Assembly: GCA_001871415.1 (NCBI GenBank)
Contig: MNWW01000036.1
Coordinates: 1 to 35,326 of the forward strand
Origin: Candidatus Woesearchaeota archaeon CG1_02_57_44
Lineage (GTDB): Archaea; Nanobdellota; Nanobdellia; Woesearchaeales; CG1-02-57-44
Direction of reading: 5' to 3'
DNA: 35,326 bases
Both the position numbers and the translations under genes were made by a program. Of the stretch, positions 28,154 through 35,326 are shown piece after piece (the stretch's first letter is position 1; the number at the start of each line of letters is the position of its first letter). The notes under the pieces were generated by a model. The model worked only from the letters and a program-made list of their open reading frames with translations, was not told where the DNA came from and did not search any database.

Positions 28154-30169
28154 ATGATGGAGACTGGAGAACAGATAGGGTTATTCAAGGAGTTCTTTGA
28201 GCAGCAGTACTCCCTGGACCTTGCTGAGATACAGCGCCTGGGCAAGCGCCGCATGAGCGTCGACTTTGGCGCCATCGCGACCCACAGTGTTGAGCTGGCT
28301 GAGATGCTCATGGATCAGCCCGAGGAGGTCATCAAGGCCGCCGAGCTCGCTATCCAGGAAGTATTGGGGCTTGATGAGCCGGTGGTGGCTGTCCGCCTCA
28401 TCAATGTTCCTTACACGCAGAAGTACATGGTGCGCTCGGTGCGTGCAGAGCACATAGGGAGGCTCATCTATCTGGAAGGCATCATCAGGCAGAAGTCTGA
28501 TGTGCGCCCGCAGATGACACTCGCGCGCTTTGAGTGCCCTGCTTGCGGCAACGTGACCAGTATCCCGCAGACCGATACGACCCTGAAGGCCCCCGGGCGC
28601 TGCAGTTGCGGCTACAAAGGCACATTCAGGCAGGTGAGCAAGGAGCTCGTTGACGCGCAGAGCATTGTGTTAGAAGAATCCCCTGATGAGCTCGAAGGCG
28701 GCGAGCAGCCAAAAAGAATCAACCTCTTCCTGCGCTCAGACCTCGTGAGTCCATTGAGCGAGAAGCGGACCAACCCAGGAAGCCGTATCGGTGTGGTGGG
28801 CATCCTGAAGGAAAGTCCGCAGATGACGAAAGCAGGGCAGAAGAGCACGCGCTACGACATATTCTTCGATGTCAATAATATCATCCCGAAGGATGAGACT
28901 TTCGAGGACGTGAAGATAACTGACGAGGAGGAAGAGACCTTTCGCGAGCTGGCGGCAGACCCCCATCTCTGGGACCGTCTGGTGGCCTCCCTCGCTCCAA
29001 GCATCTACGGGCATGAGAAGGTCAAGTTGGCGCTGCTGTTGCAGATGTTCTCTGGCGTGCGAAAGCGTAGGGAGGGCGGTGTTGTCATCAGAGGTGACAT
29101 TCACGTCCTGCTGGTAGGTGATCCTGGGGCGGGAAAGAGTCAGCTCCTGCGCAGGGTCGCGGCTGTCGCGCCCAAGGCCCGCTACGTGGCAGGTAAGGGT
29201 GCGTCTGGTGCTGGCCTTACTGCGGCTGTGGTCAAGGATGAGTTCATTCGCGGCTGGGCGCTTGAGGCAGGAGCGCTGGTCCTCGCGAATGAAGGTATGT
29301 GCATGATTGACGAGCTTGACAAGATGAGTACGGAGGATAGAGACGCGATGCACGAGGCGCTTGAGCAACAGACCGTCAGCATCGCCAAGGCGAATATTCA
29401 GGCGACGCTGAGGGCTGAGACGACCGTGCTTGCGGCAGCCAACCCAAAGTACGGTCGCTTTGTCATAACCGAATCCCTGCCCGGGCAGGTGGACCTCATC
29501 CCGTCGCTGCTTTCGCGATTTGACCTGCTCTTCGCCATCAAGGACCTGCCGGATCCGGGGCGCGACGCGGAGATGGCAGGATTCATCCTGAACATGCACC
29601 GCACGACCAAGCATGAGAGCCCGGACATTCCCACTCCTGTCCTGAAAAAATACATCGCCTTTGCCAGACGGTTCCAGCCCAAGCTGACCGAGGCGGCCTT
29701 CAACGAGATTAAGGACTACTATGTCAGCATGCGCTCCAAGGGCCTGGAGGGCGAGACCAAGAGCGTCCCCATAACGCCGCGCCAGCTCGAGGCCCTGGTG
29801 CGATTGTCCGAGGCGGCGGCCAAGGCGCGCTTCTCTGACCTTGTCGAGCAGCAGGACGCGAAGATAGCAACTGACCTCGTGCAATACTACCTCAATGAGT
29901 TTGGCAGGGACTCGAGCACAGGCGTTGTGGATATCGACCGCATCATGACGGGAACGCCAGCGTCCCAGAGAAACAAGCTGCTCATTGTCCGAGACATCAT
30001 CCGCAACCTGCTCTCGCGCTCCGGCGAGAAGGAGGTCTTGGTTACTGACATCTACATGGAGGCGCAGGAGAAGAACCTGGGCGAGCAGGAGATAGACGAT
30101 CTGCTCGTGCAGCTCGAGCGCAAGGGCGACATCTGGAAGCCAAGCAAGAACAAAGTATCGACCATGTGA
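28154..30169 (+). CDS. mcm: MCM replicative helicase
   Basis: MCM is the hexameric helicase that unwinds DNA at the fork. The 671-aa protein has the N-terminal domain with a zinc site (CPACG near 128 and CSCG near 150), the OB and hairpin region, then the AAA+ core: Walker A GDPGAGKS (about 322-329), Walker B CMIDELDKM (about 383-391) and the arginine finger LLSRFDLLF (about 452). A C-terminal winged helix ends the protein. No intein is present. ATGs at 28154 and 28157 are both possible, with GGGGG just upstream. The neighbouring ORB-like sites and the RPA-like gene form a second replication cluster. Confidence 0.95.
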   Translation: MMETGEQIGLFKEFFEQQYSLDLAEIQRLGKRRMSVDFGAIATHSVELAEMLMDQPEEVIKAAELAIQEVLGLDEPVVAVRLINVPYTQKYMVRSVRAEHIGRLIYLEGIIRQKSDVRPQMTLARFECPACGNVTSIPQTDTTLKAPGRCSCGYKGTFRQVSKELVDAQSIVLEESPDELEGGEQPKRINLFLRSDLVSPLSEKRTNPGSRIGVVGILKESPQMTKAGQKSTRYDIFFDVNNIIPKDETFEDVKITDEEEETFRELAADPHLWDRLVASLAPSIYGHEKVKLALLLQMFSGVRKRREGGVVIRGDIHVLLVGDPGAGKSQLLRRVAAVAPKARYVAGKGASGAGLTAAVVKDEFIRGWALEAGALVLANEGMCMIDELDKMSTEDRDAMHEALEQQTVSIAKANIQATLRAETTVLAAANPKYGRFVITESLPGQVDLIPSLLSRFDLLFAIKDLPDPGRDAEMAGFILNMHRTTKHESPDIPTPVLKKYIAFARRFQPKLTEAAFNEIKDYYVSMRSKGLEGETKSVPITPRQLEALVRLSEAAAKARFSDLVEQQDAKIATDLVQYYLNEFGRDSSTGVVDIDRIMTGTPASQRNKLLIVRDIIRNLLSRSGEKEVLVTDIYMEAQEKNLGEQEIDDLLVQLERKGDIWKPSKNKVSTM

Positions 30170-30289
30170 GAGTTATGATGCGAACAGAAAAAGAATCCAT
30201 GATAGCGCGTGCGGCGTGTGCGCGAAGAGGGTCATCTTCTCCTTATTATCCTGCATCGCAACTACGATGCGGTCCCCATGGAGGCCATC

Positions 30290-30976
30290 ATGTCAGAGCA
30301 TGACGTGGACAGTCAACCCGCTGGAAGGCCGACGCAATTCACCTACCCTCCTGCGGTGCCATTGACCGCTGACATGTTTCTCGCAGCGCCGTTCATGCAA
30401 GGTCAGGACATGCAGCCCTCATGCCTGCGCATGAATGTGCCTGCCTATCGCGTCTCCCTGCTGGGTATGATAGTGCTCAGCCAGGACGGCGCTGCGATTC
30501 TCGACGACGGTACAGGGAGCGTGCCGTTGCGTGGTCTTTCCTTTGAGCCCAAGGTCGGCGACATCCTCAATGTCATCGGCAGGCCGCGCGAGTTCGGAGC
30601 CCGCCATTGCTCAGTGGAGATAATGAAAGTACTAGGCGACGCGCGCTGGATAAAAGTGCACCGTGCGAAGGCGCAGCTGCTGCGTATGCGCCCGGGCGAA
30701 GCGCCGCCTCCTGAGCCTGCCCAGGTGATTCCTGACGAGGTGCGCGAGGCCGCATCCGTGCCGCCAGAGTCATTGGACATGGGCGAGGCCGTGCTTGCTG
30801 CTATCAGGAAGCTGGACAAGGGCGAGGGCGCGTCGCTCACGGATGTGGTCGCGGCCGCGGTAGGCGCCGACCATTCCAGCACAAAGGCCGCAGAAGCAGA
30901 GCAGGCAGTGACAGACCTCACCAATGCCGGGGAGATCTTCGAGCTCGCGCCGGGACGGCTGAAGGTGCTGGAATGA
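30290..30976 (+). CDS. RPA32-like single-strand DNA-binding protein (OB fold plus winged helix)
   Basis: The 228-aa protein has the build of archaeal RPA2-type subunits: a flexible N-terminus, one OB fold (about 45-135, with YRVSLLGMIVLSQDGAAILDDGTGSVPL and VGDILNVIGRPREFG), a Pro-rich linker, and a C-terminal winged helix (about 165-228, AVLAAIRKLDKGEGASLTDVV to ELAPGRLKVLE). The expected role is binding ssDNA in replication and repair. The start at 30290 has GGAGG 5 nt upstream; ATG at 30278 is an alternative. No partner RPA41-like gene is in the window. It follows mcm on the same strand. Confidence 0.8.
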   Translation: MSEHDVDSQPAGRPTQFTYPPAVPLTADMFLAAPFMQGQDMQPSCLRMNVPAYRVSLLGMIVLSQDGAAILDDGTGSVPLRGLSFEPKVGDILNVIGRPREFGARHCSVEIMKVLGDARWIKVHRAKAQLLRMRPGEAPPPEPAQVIPDEVREAASVPPESLDMGEAVLAAIRKLDKGEGASLTDVVAAAVGADHSSTKAAEAEQAVTDLTNAGEIFELAPGRLKVLE

Positions 30977-31025
30977 CCGCTTGATATTATATGTTCTTTC
31001 AAGAATGCGTTGCTTGTTTCCTTGC

Positions 31026-32303
31026 CTACTTGCTCGTCGAGTAGAAGAGGCGAAGGTAGGTGTTGTCTGATATTCTCACATATTTCTTTCGCCTGTCTTT
31101 GTCGGACGTTGTTATAGTGATCAGCCCCTTATCGAGAAGATCCTTTATTGGATGTCTGAGATTGGTTGGGAGTATCCCGGTGCGTTGCGCCAAATCTGTC
31201 ATGGTTATCTTTCCGGTGACATCGAGCAGTATGGTAATGATCTTGGTTTCGTGCTGTGTCAGTGTGGAGAATATTGCCTGTTTCTCCTTCTCCTGCACGG
31301 CTTTTATCTCATGCATGGTTATCTTGCAGGGGGCTTGCTGCTCTGTCGAGAGCATGGTGTCTTCCAGGACTTTGAAGGCGAATCTGATGTTGTTTAATGT
31401 TTCATAGAGCCAGGTCACTGTTGTTTCTTCATACGGAGACAGATAGGTCCCTTCTGGAATCGTGAGTGAATTGCAGCGTTTTTTCAGTATCTCCAGCACA
31501 TGGTATGAATTCAGCGGTCCTAGGACAATTGGTTGAGAAAAAGTACTGTGCGCCTGTGGGTATGTCTCCAATGCGCCCAAGCATGAAGGTGGCCCCATGA
31601 ATATAAAATGAATGCCTTCTATCTGGAGGTAGTCGCGTATCATGCGGAAAAAATCAGCTAGGTGCATGCTGTCAATGTTCTCCAAGTTGTCATACGGCAG
31701 TATCAGCTGCTTTCCTTGTGCGAGGAGTTCCTGGCTCAGTGCACGGAGTAACTCTTCATATATTTCCGGACTGATTGCTCCAGGAACGCTCTTTGTTGAG
31801 GAGACTCCTACTCCTGTTCCTGCGATGCTCCCTTGCACTGCCTTCTGTGTCCCGATAGCGACATAATCGCCGATTCTGGCGAGAGCAGGGAGCTTGAGCC
31901 CGTGCTGGTCCCATCGGAAGATTAAACTGGAAGTATAGACTGCAGACAGGGTTGCCAGAAGGAATTCCTTGGATCCCCAAGCGGATTGGGCCTTTATTTC
32001 GGTCGATGTTGTGACGTGATGCGCTTTGGATTGTCGTTCGATGCAGAGCTTCCATCTGATATAGTTGGAGAAGGTTGTCTTGCCTACGCCAAAATTGCCG
32101 CTGATGAATGTCCGTGTGTTGTTGGATGAACAGATGATCCTCAGTAATTTTGTGGTTTCTTCTGTTCTACCTGAAAAGACCTTTCCGATGGGCAGAGAAC
32201 TCAAGAGGGTCGTGGGGCCGGTCGTGAATGGGCTTTCACGAAGTCCATACTTGGGCCAGACTGAATGCGCATCCTCGGGAGAAGTTTCTTCCTGAATTGC
32301 CAT
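31026..32303 (-). CDS. AAA-type ATPase with C-terminal winged helix, possibly acquired
   Basis: The 425-aa protein starts YGLRESPFTTGP near 19-30, then has Walker A GNFGVGKTT (69-77). The expected Walker B is LILPYDNLENI near 198-208, with D-N instead of D-E, so ATP hydrolysis may be slow or absent. The C-terminal 70 residues are a MarR/Orc-like winged helix (MTDLAQRTGILPTNLRHPIKDLLDKGLI). This layout suits a DNA-binding switch, TniB-like or Orc-like ATPase, but no role can be assigned. Codons are visibly A+T-richer than in neighbouring genes, which suggests horizontal origin. The start follows a TATA box by about 27 nt. Confidence 0.75.
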   Translation of the reverse strand: MAIQEETSPEDAHSVWPKYGLRESPFTTGPTTLLSSLPIGKVFSGRTEETTKLLRIICSSNNTRTFISGNFGVGKTTFSNYIRWKLCIERQSKAHHVTTSTEIKAQSAWGSKEFLLATLSAVYTSSLIFRWDQHGLKLPALARIGDYVAIGTQKAVQGSIAGTGVGVSSTKSVPGAISPEIYEELLRALSQELLAQGKQLILPYDNLENIDSMHLADFFRMIRDYLQIEGIHFIFMGPPSCLGALETYPQAHSTFSQPIVLGPLNSYHVLEILKKRCNSLTIPEGTYLSPYEETTVTWLYETLNNIRFAFKVLEDTMLSTEQQAPCKITMHEIKAVQEKEKQAIFSTLTQHETKIITILLDVTGKITMTDLAQRTGILPTNLRHPIKDLLDKGLITITTSDKDRRKKYVRISDNTYLRLFYSTSK

Positions 32304-32324
32304 GTGCTGTAGTATTCCACAGTG

Positions 32325-32332
32325 ATATAAAT
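32325..32332 (-). promoter_or_regulatory. TATA box of the AAA-type ATPase gene
   Basis: On the minus strand ATTTATATC-like sequence, centred about 26-27 nt before the ATG at 32303. The rest of the divergent region 32333-32458 is very A+T-rich and holds no other feature I can support. Confidence 0.55.
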
Positions 32333-32460
32333 AGTTATGCATTTACATATAATTATTTAGTTTTATATAATGATATTATTCTATATCATAATCGCATTAT
32401 TTTCCTGGCTTGGTGCTGTATATTATTTTTACGTATCAAATCACCACTTTAGAGTAATAT

Positions 32461-32468
32461 TCTTAAAG
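32461..32468 (+). promoter_or_regulatory. TATA-like box of the PLP enzyme gene
   Basis: TCTTAAAG is centred about 26 nt before the ATG at 32490. Confidence 0.45.
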
Positions 32469-32489
32469 TCTTCCGAGTTTTCGCAGCCC

Positions 32490-33545
32490 ATGCAGGACGT
32501 CCAGATACTCCACGAGCAGCCATATCCAAGTATGGCCCGGCGCGATGACCTTGAGCGCCTGCTCGATACCATCCCACAAGTCGAGCACGACAACCCTGCG
32601 CGTCCTGAATGGCCGCCAGCGCCGCAGCGCGAGATAGACCTTGCGACATATGGCTGCGGTGCAATCATTGTCCAGGACGAGTCGGTCAATCCGACAGGTA
32701 CGCACAAGGCCCGCTCCGCGCACGAGACCGGTCCGGTCTGGCATAGGGGTTGGGCAGAGCGTATGTGGCTGAGTGGTGTGGATGTCACCCCTTTTCCCAC
32801 CATGAGCATCATCACCACGGGCAATGCTGGCGCCGCCATTGCGCAGGCGCATCAGCAGTATGGCCTGCCGCCCATCCGATGCCTGATGGACAGGGCAACG
32901 CCGGCATCCAACACCGACCGTCTCATCGGGCTTGGCGCGTCAGTCTATCTGACCGACCTTTCTGTAGGAGTCCTCGCTGCCGACGACATCCTGGCGATGA
33001 CCAGCAACAGAGAAGGTCTTGACCTGACCAGCGCGCGTATCGTCGATCGACAGCGTACCTTCTATGACTGGCTTGCGCATGAGTCGTTCAATCATTTTGC
33101 TGACGCGAAGAACGGTTGTCACATCCTGCTGCCCTACGGCTCTGGAGATCTATTCGCGAATCTCCTCTACTGGCAGGCGGAGAACCTGCGTCATGGCCCG
33201 GACCCGCGGCTCCAGATACCGCTCAGCACCCTCGCGTCAATCAACATCATGGCTGCCCAACCAGGTTCCCCCGCAAGTGCCGCCAGATACCTGACAGGAT
33301 GCAAGCCTTTTGAGTACTTCGCCTCTAATGATATTGATGGCGCAATCCGCGCAGGCCTCACCGGATCAAGGACAGGGATATACGCGGTGGATGAGCAGGA
33401 GATAGCGCACGGCGCACAGACCCTTGCGCAATTCATGCGCACGAGCGAGAGCGGTGCCGCGGGCGTCGCATTGTACATGGCGCTCTGGGAACAGCAGGCG
33501 TTCGTGCGTCATGATGATATTCTTGCGATAAATACCGGCGGTTAG
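32490..33545 (+). CDS. PLP-dependent fold-type II enzyme, threonine-synthase-like
   Basis: The 351-aa protein has the PLP lysine in ESVNPTGTHKARSA (about 64-77), the phosphate or substrate loop SIITTGNAGAAIAQ, the second-strand motif MDRATPASNTDRLIGLGASVYL, and the C-terminal ESGAAGVALYMAL and INTGG that close the cofactor site. This is the threonine synthase, threonine deaminase and cysteine synthase superfamily. Threonine synthase fits best, but the exact reaction is not secure. The start at 32490 is set by the TATA box; a hydrophobic in-frame extension from 32370 is rejected. It stands alone between the ATPase and the MATE gene. Confidence 0.78.
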   Translation: MQDVQILHEQPYPSMARRDDLERLLDTIPQVEHDNPARPEWPPAPQREIDLATYGCGAIIVQDESVNPTGTHKARSAHETGPVWHRGWAERMWLSGVDVTPFPTMSIITTGNAGAAIAQAHQQYGLPPIRCLMDRATPASNTDRLIGLGASVYLTDLSVGVLAADDILAMTSNREGLDLTSARIVDRQRTFYDWLAHESFNHFADAKNGCHILLPYGSGDLFANLLYWQAENLRHGPDPRLQIPLSTLASINIMAAQPGSPASAARYLTGCKPFEYFASNDIDGAIRAGLTGSRTGIYAVDEQEIAHGAQTLAQFMRTSESGAAGVALYMALWEQQAFVRHDDILAINTGG

Positions 33546-33593
33546 GGTGCGCGTAAAATAGAGACCGAGCGCAAGAGCGTCGGATCAAGGTCA

Positions 33594-34976
33594 TCATTCC
33601 CCCCTGCTGTGATACTCGACGATCTTCTTATGCTTCCAGTAGCCCCGTCCGAACCACCACCAGCACAGGATGGCCGTGAGTACGTTAGACACAGGAAACG
33701 CCCACCAGAGTCCAGAATACGAGAGCGATGTATATTTCGAGAGCGTGAACGCGACGGGCAATTGTATGACCCAGAAGCTGACGAGCGAGAGTATCATGCT
33801 GGACTTGGTGTCGCCCGCGCCGCGCAGCGCGCCGAGCAGCGCCATCTGGATGCCGAGGAACCCGAACACAGGAGACATGATGCGCAGGAACGCTGCGCCT
33901 GCCCTGATGACCTCTAGCTCGCCAGGGACGAAGAATGCGGTGATGGGCCTCGCGAAGATATAGAACATTGCGCCGATGATGGTCAGTATCCAGAACCCTA
34001 GCTGGTAGCTTGTCCTGGTTATCTCCTCTGCCTCATCAGGCTTGCCTGCGCCCATGCGTTGTCCCACGAGCGTCGAGGTGCCAAGGGACAGTCCGACAGC
34101 GGGGATGATAACGAAACTGAAGATGCGCATGCCGATGCCGTAGGCGGCGACGATTATCGTGCCGAACGTCGCGACAATGACCATCATGGCCACAAGACCC
34201 AATGCCCTGCTGCCTTGTTCGATGCTGCTGGGCAATCCGATGCGAAAGAGCTTTCTGACCACAGGCCAGTCCGGCTTGAGATGCTTGAGGCGAAGCCGTA
34301 TGCCCTGCTTGCCAGACAGCAGGAAGTACAGGCCCGCGATGCTGGCGAGGCCCTGCGTGCCGATGGTCGCGAGCGCGGCGCCTGTGACGCCATAGGCAGG
34401 GATGGGTCCATAGCCGAAGATGAACAAGGGGTCTAGTATGAGATTGAGCAGCACCGTGCCAAGCACGATGTATGCAGGCACCTTGACCTCGCCCACGCCT
34501 CGGACGAGCGACTGATACGCGAAGAACCCGAACAGGAACAGTATGCCCGCGAACGACAACTGCATGTAGGCGACAGTATCAGCGAGGATGTCAGGCCCTG
34601 CGCCGATGGCTTTGGCGACCGGGGCGGAGAGCAGGTATCCGAGCGCGCCGCACACCAGTGATAGCACCAGCATCAGCACCAGGGTCTGTCCGGCAGCATG
34701 GTCAATGGCCTCTGGTTTTTTCGCGCCATAGTACTGCGCGACCAGCACGCTGCCCGCGACGCCGATGCCCATGGCGATGCTCATGACAAAGAAGAACACA
34801 GGAAAGCTCAGGGATACAGCTGCCACAGCGCCAGCGCCGAGCCGTCCTACCCAGAACGTGTCCGTGAGCTGATACGCGGTCTGCAGGATATTTGCAGCGA
34901 CGATGGGCAAGGTCAGTCCCAGCAGCGCCTTGATGGTATCGCCGTCCTTGACCCGCAGGCGCTTTGTTGACGTCAT
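33594..34976 (-). CDS. MATE-family multidrug/Na+ antiporter
   Basis: This 12-helix inner-membrane exporter moves drugs or metabolites using a cation gradient. The 460-aa protein has the two repeated six-helix halves of the family: LTLPIVAANILQTAYQLTDTFWVGRLGAGAVAAVSL near the start and RIGLPSSIEQGSRALGLVAMMVIVATFG at the second half. The conserved pattern QTAYQLTDTFWVGRLG is a hallmark of the NorM/DinF type. The substrate cannot be predicted. Its TATA box overlaps the stop codon of the transposase fragment upstream. Confidence 0.92.
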   Translation of the reverse strand: MTSTKRLRVKDGDTIKALLGLTLPIVAANILQTAYQLTDTFWVGRLGAGAVAAVSLSFPVFFFVMSIAMGIGVAGSVLVAQYYGAKKPEAIDHAAGQTLVLMLVLSLVCGALGYLLSAPVAKAIGAGPDILADTVAYMQLSFAGILFLFGFFAYQSLVRGVGEVKVPAYIVLGTVLLNLILDPLFIFGYGPIPAYGVTGAALATIGTQGLASIAGLYFLLSGKQGIRLRLKHLKPDWPVVRKLFRIGLPSSIEQGSRALGLVAMMVIVATFGTIIVAAYGIGMRIFSFVIIPAVGLSLGTSTLVGQRMGAGKPDEAEEITRTSYQLGFWILTIIGAMFYIFARPITAFFVPGELEVIRAGAAFLRIMSPVFGFLGIQMALLGALRGAGDTKSSMILSLVSFWVIQLPVAFTLSKYTSLSYSGLWWAFPVSNVLTAILCWWWFGRGYWKHKKIVEYHSRGE

Positions 34977-34999
34977 CTATCCAGAACACAAGGAACTGG

Positions 35000-35007
35000 T
35001 ATTTATG
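35000..35007 (-). promoter_or_regulatory. TATA box of the MATE gene
   Basis: On the minus strand CATAAATA, centred 27-28 nt before the ATG at 34976. It overlaps the end of the transposase frame. Confidence 0.5.
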
Positions 35008-35326
35008 TGTGACTGCGGTCTGTGTGATTGTGGTCTGTGTGACTGTGGTATTGGCTCTGTCCTAAGAGTCGGTAGAGCATAAGGAATGCGTTGTAGACGA
35101 TGCACTTCCTGATGATCTCGGCGCGGATGGTTCGTGCCTTGCGGCAGCGTATGCTGCCGCCAAGGGTTCTTTTTATGGCGCTGATGAGAGCTTTTGCTAG
35201 TTCGCGTCGGTGGTAGGTGCGGGTGCGAAAGGCCTTGAGGGCTATCTTGCGGTAGTGCCCTTTTTTGGTGGTTTTGCGGGCTGGTATCATGCTTTGGATG
35301 CCGTGGTCGTGGCAGAGTTCGTGTAT
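35003..35326 (-). pseudogene. C-terminal part of a DDE transposase, running off the window and probably degenerate
   Basis: The open frame continues through the window edge without a stop. TYHRRELAKALISAIKRTLGG followed by IRAEIIRKCIVYNAF matches the end of IS4/IS5-type DDE transposases (Y..R...E..fs..Kr..G ... E...k...YN). The catalytic Glu position appears to be Lys (AAA codon, plus-strand 35192-35194), a one-base change from GAA. The tail is a His-Thr-Asp repeat made by the 15-bp tandem repeats. Whether the frame is intact upstream is not visible. Confidence 0.65.
35006..35050. repeat. Three 15-bp tandem repeats
   Basis: TGTGTGACTGCGGTC, TGTGTGATTGTGGTC and TGTGTGACTGTGGTA lie head to tail. 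In the minus-strand transposase frame they encode a His-Thr-Asp-rich tail. They may mark the IS end or replication slippage. Confidence 0.7.

Noticed and set aside
28736-29884. 382-codon antisense frame over mcm
   Set aside because: It is a shadow of the MCM coding sequence without its own promoter or motifs.
30176-30304. Small ORF upstream of the RPA-like gene
   Set aside because: It has no family resemblance or ribosome site and overlaps the better-supported start.
32370-32489. Hydrophobic extension that would anchor the PLP enzyme in the membrane
   Set aside because: The A+T-rich stretch is the divergent promoter region; a TATA-like box at 32461 fits the ATG at 32490, and the family is cytosolic.
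1-35326. tRNA, rRNA or CRISPR array
   Set aside because: No T-loop and acceptor pairing, rRNA signature or regularly spaced repeat array was seen on either strand by eye; a tRNAscan or Infernal run would be more sensitive.

Overview
The window is archaeal. It carries Orc1/Cdc6, both subunits of DNA polymerase D, MCM, FEN1, an RPA-like protein, TATA-binding protein, a histone, aIF2-beta, PAN, the splicing endonuclease EndA, tRNase Z and Trm5. Most genes have a TATA box centred about 26-28 nt before the start codon, so most transcripts should be leaderless; I used this spacing to choose many starts. The small-genome style (tight operons, short proteins, many lineage-restricted hypotheticals) fits a DPANN-type or small euryarchaeal genome, but I cannot name the lineage.

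Layout. 1-6230: an origin-recognition-box-like element, then orc1/cdc6, polD small subunit and polD large subunit in one operon. 6290-7260 (minus): aIF2-beta, a small unknown and acylphosphatase, joined by 4-nt overlaps. 7347-9430: tyrosyl-tRNA synthetase and an M24 peptidase. 9534-10140 (minus): a toxin-antitoxin-like pair with an AT-rich operator region. 10200-14878: nucleoside phosphorylase, TldD, TldE and PAN. 14949-18420 (minus): an orphan protein, Trm5 and FEN1. 18552-20251: a membrane-anchored M64-like metalloprotease and an exported partner. 20273-21950 (minus): EndA and a winged-helix plus nuclease-like protein, divergent from RNase Z (22049-22942). 22978-23196 (minus): histone. 23341-25218: a protein with bacterial sigma-28-type architecture, then a zinc-ribbon gene behind a strongly structured leader. 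25219-27220: a hairpin-rich intergenic region, a short Ile-rich leader ORF and citramalate synthase. 27188-27477: two more ORB-like elements and an AT-rich tract, then TBP, MCM and an RPA-like protein. From about 31000 the DNA is more accessory: an A+T-rich AAA-type ATPase, a threonine-synthase-like PLP enzyme, a MATE transporter and the edge of a transposase.

How the genes fit together. Replication functions sit at two places, each with an ORB-like element, so one or both may be origin-proximal. tRNA and translation functions form a second theme. The most unexpected content is at 23200-25650: (1) a sigma-28-like protein in an archaeon, with a perfect 11-bp tandem repeat against its TATA box; (2) a zinc-ribbon gene with a roughly 150-nt two-hairpin leader; (3) a chain of four hairpins that may be a small RNA; (4) a leader peptide with an Ile-codon run and a hairpin just before citramalate synthase, a gene of isoleucine biosynthesis. 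No tRNA, rRNA or CRISPR array was recognised.
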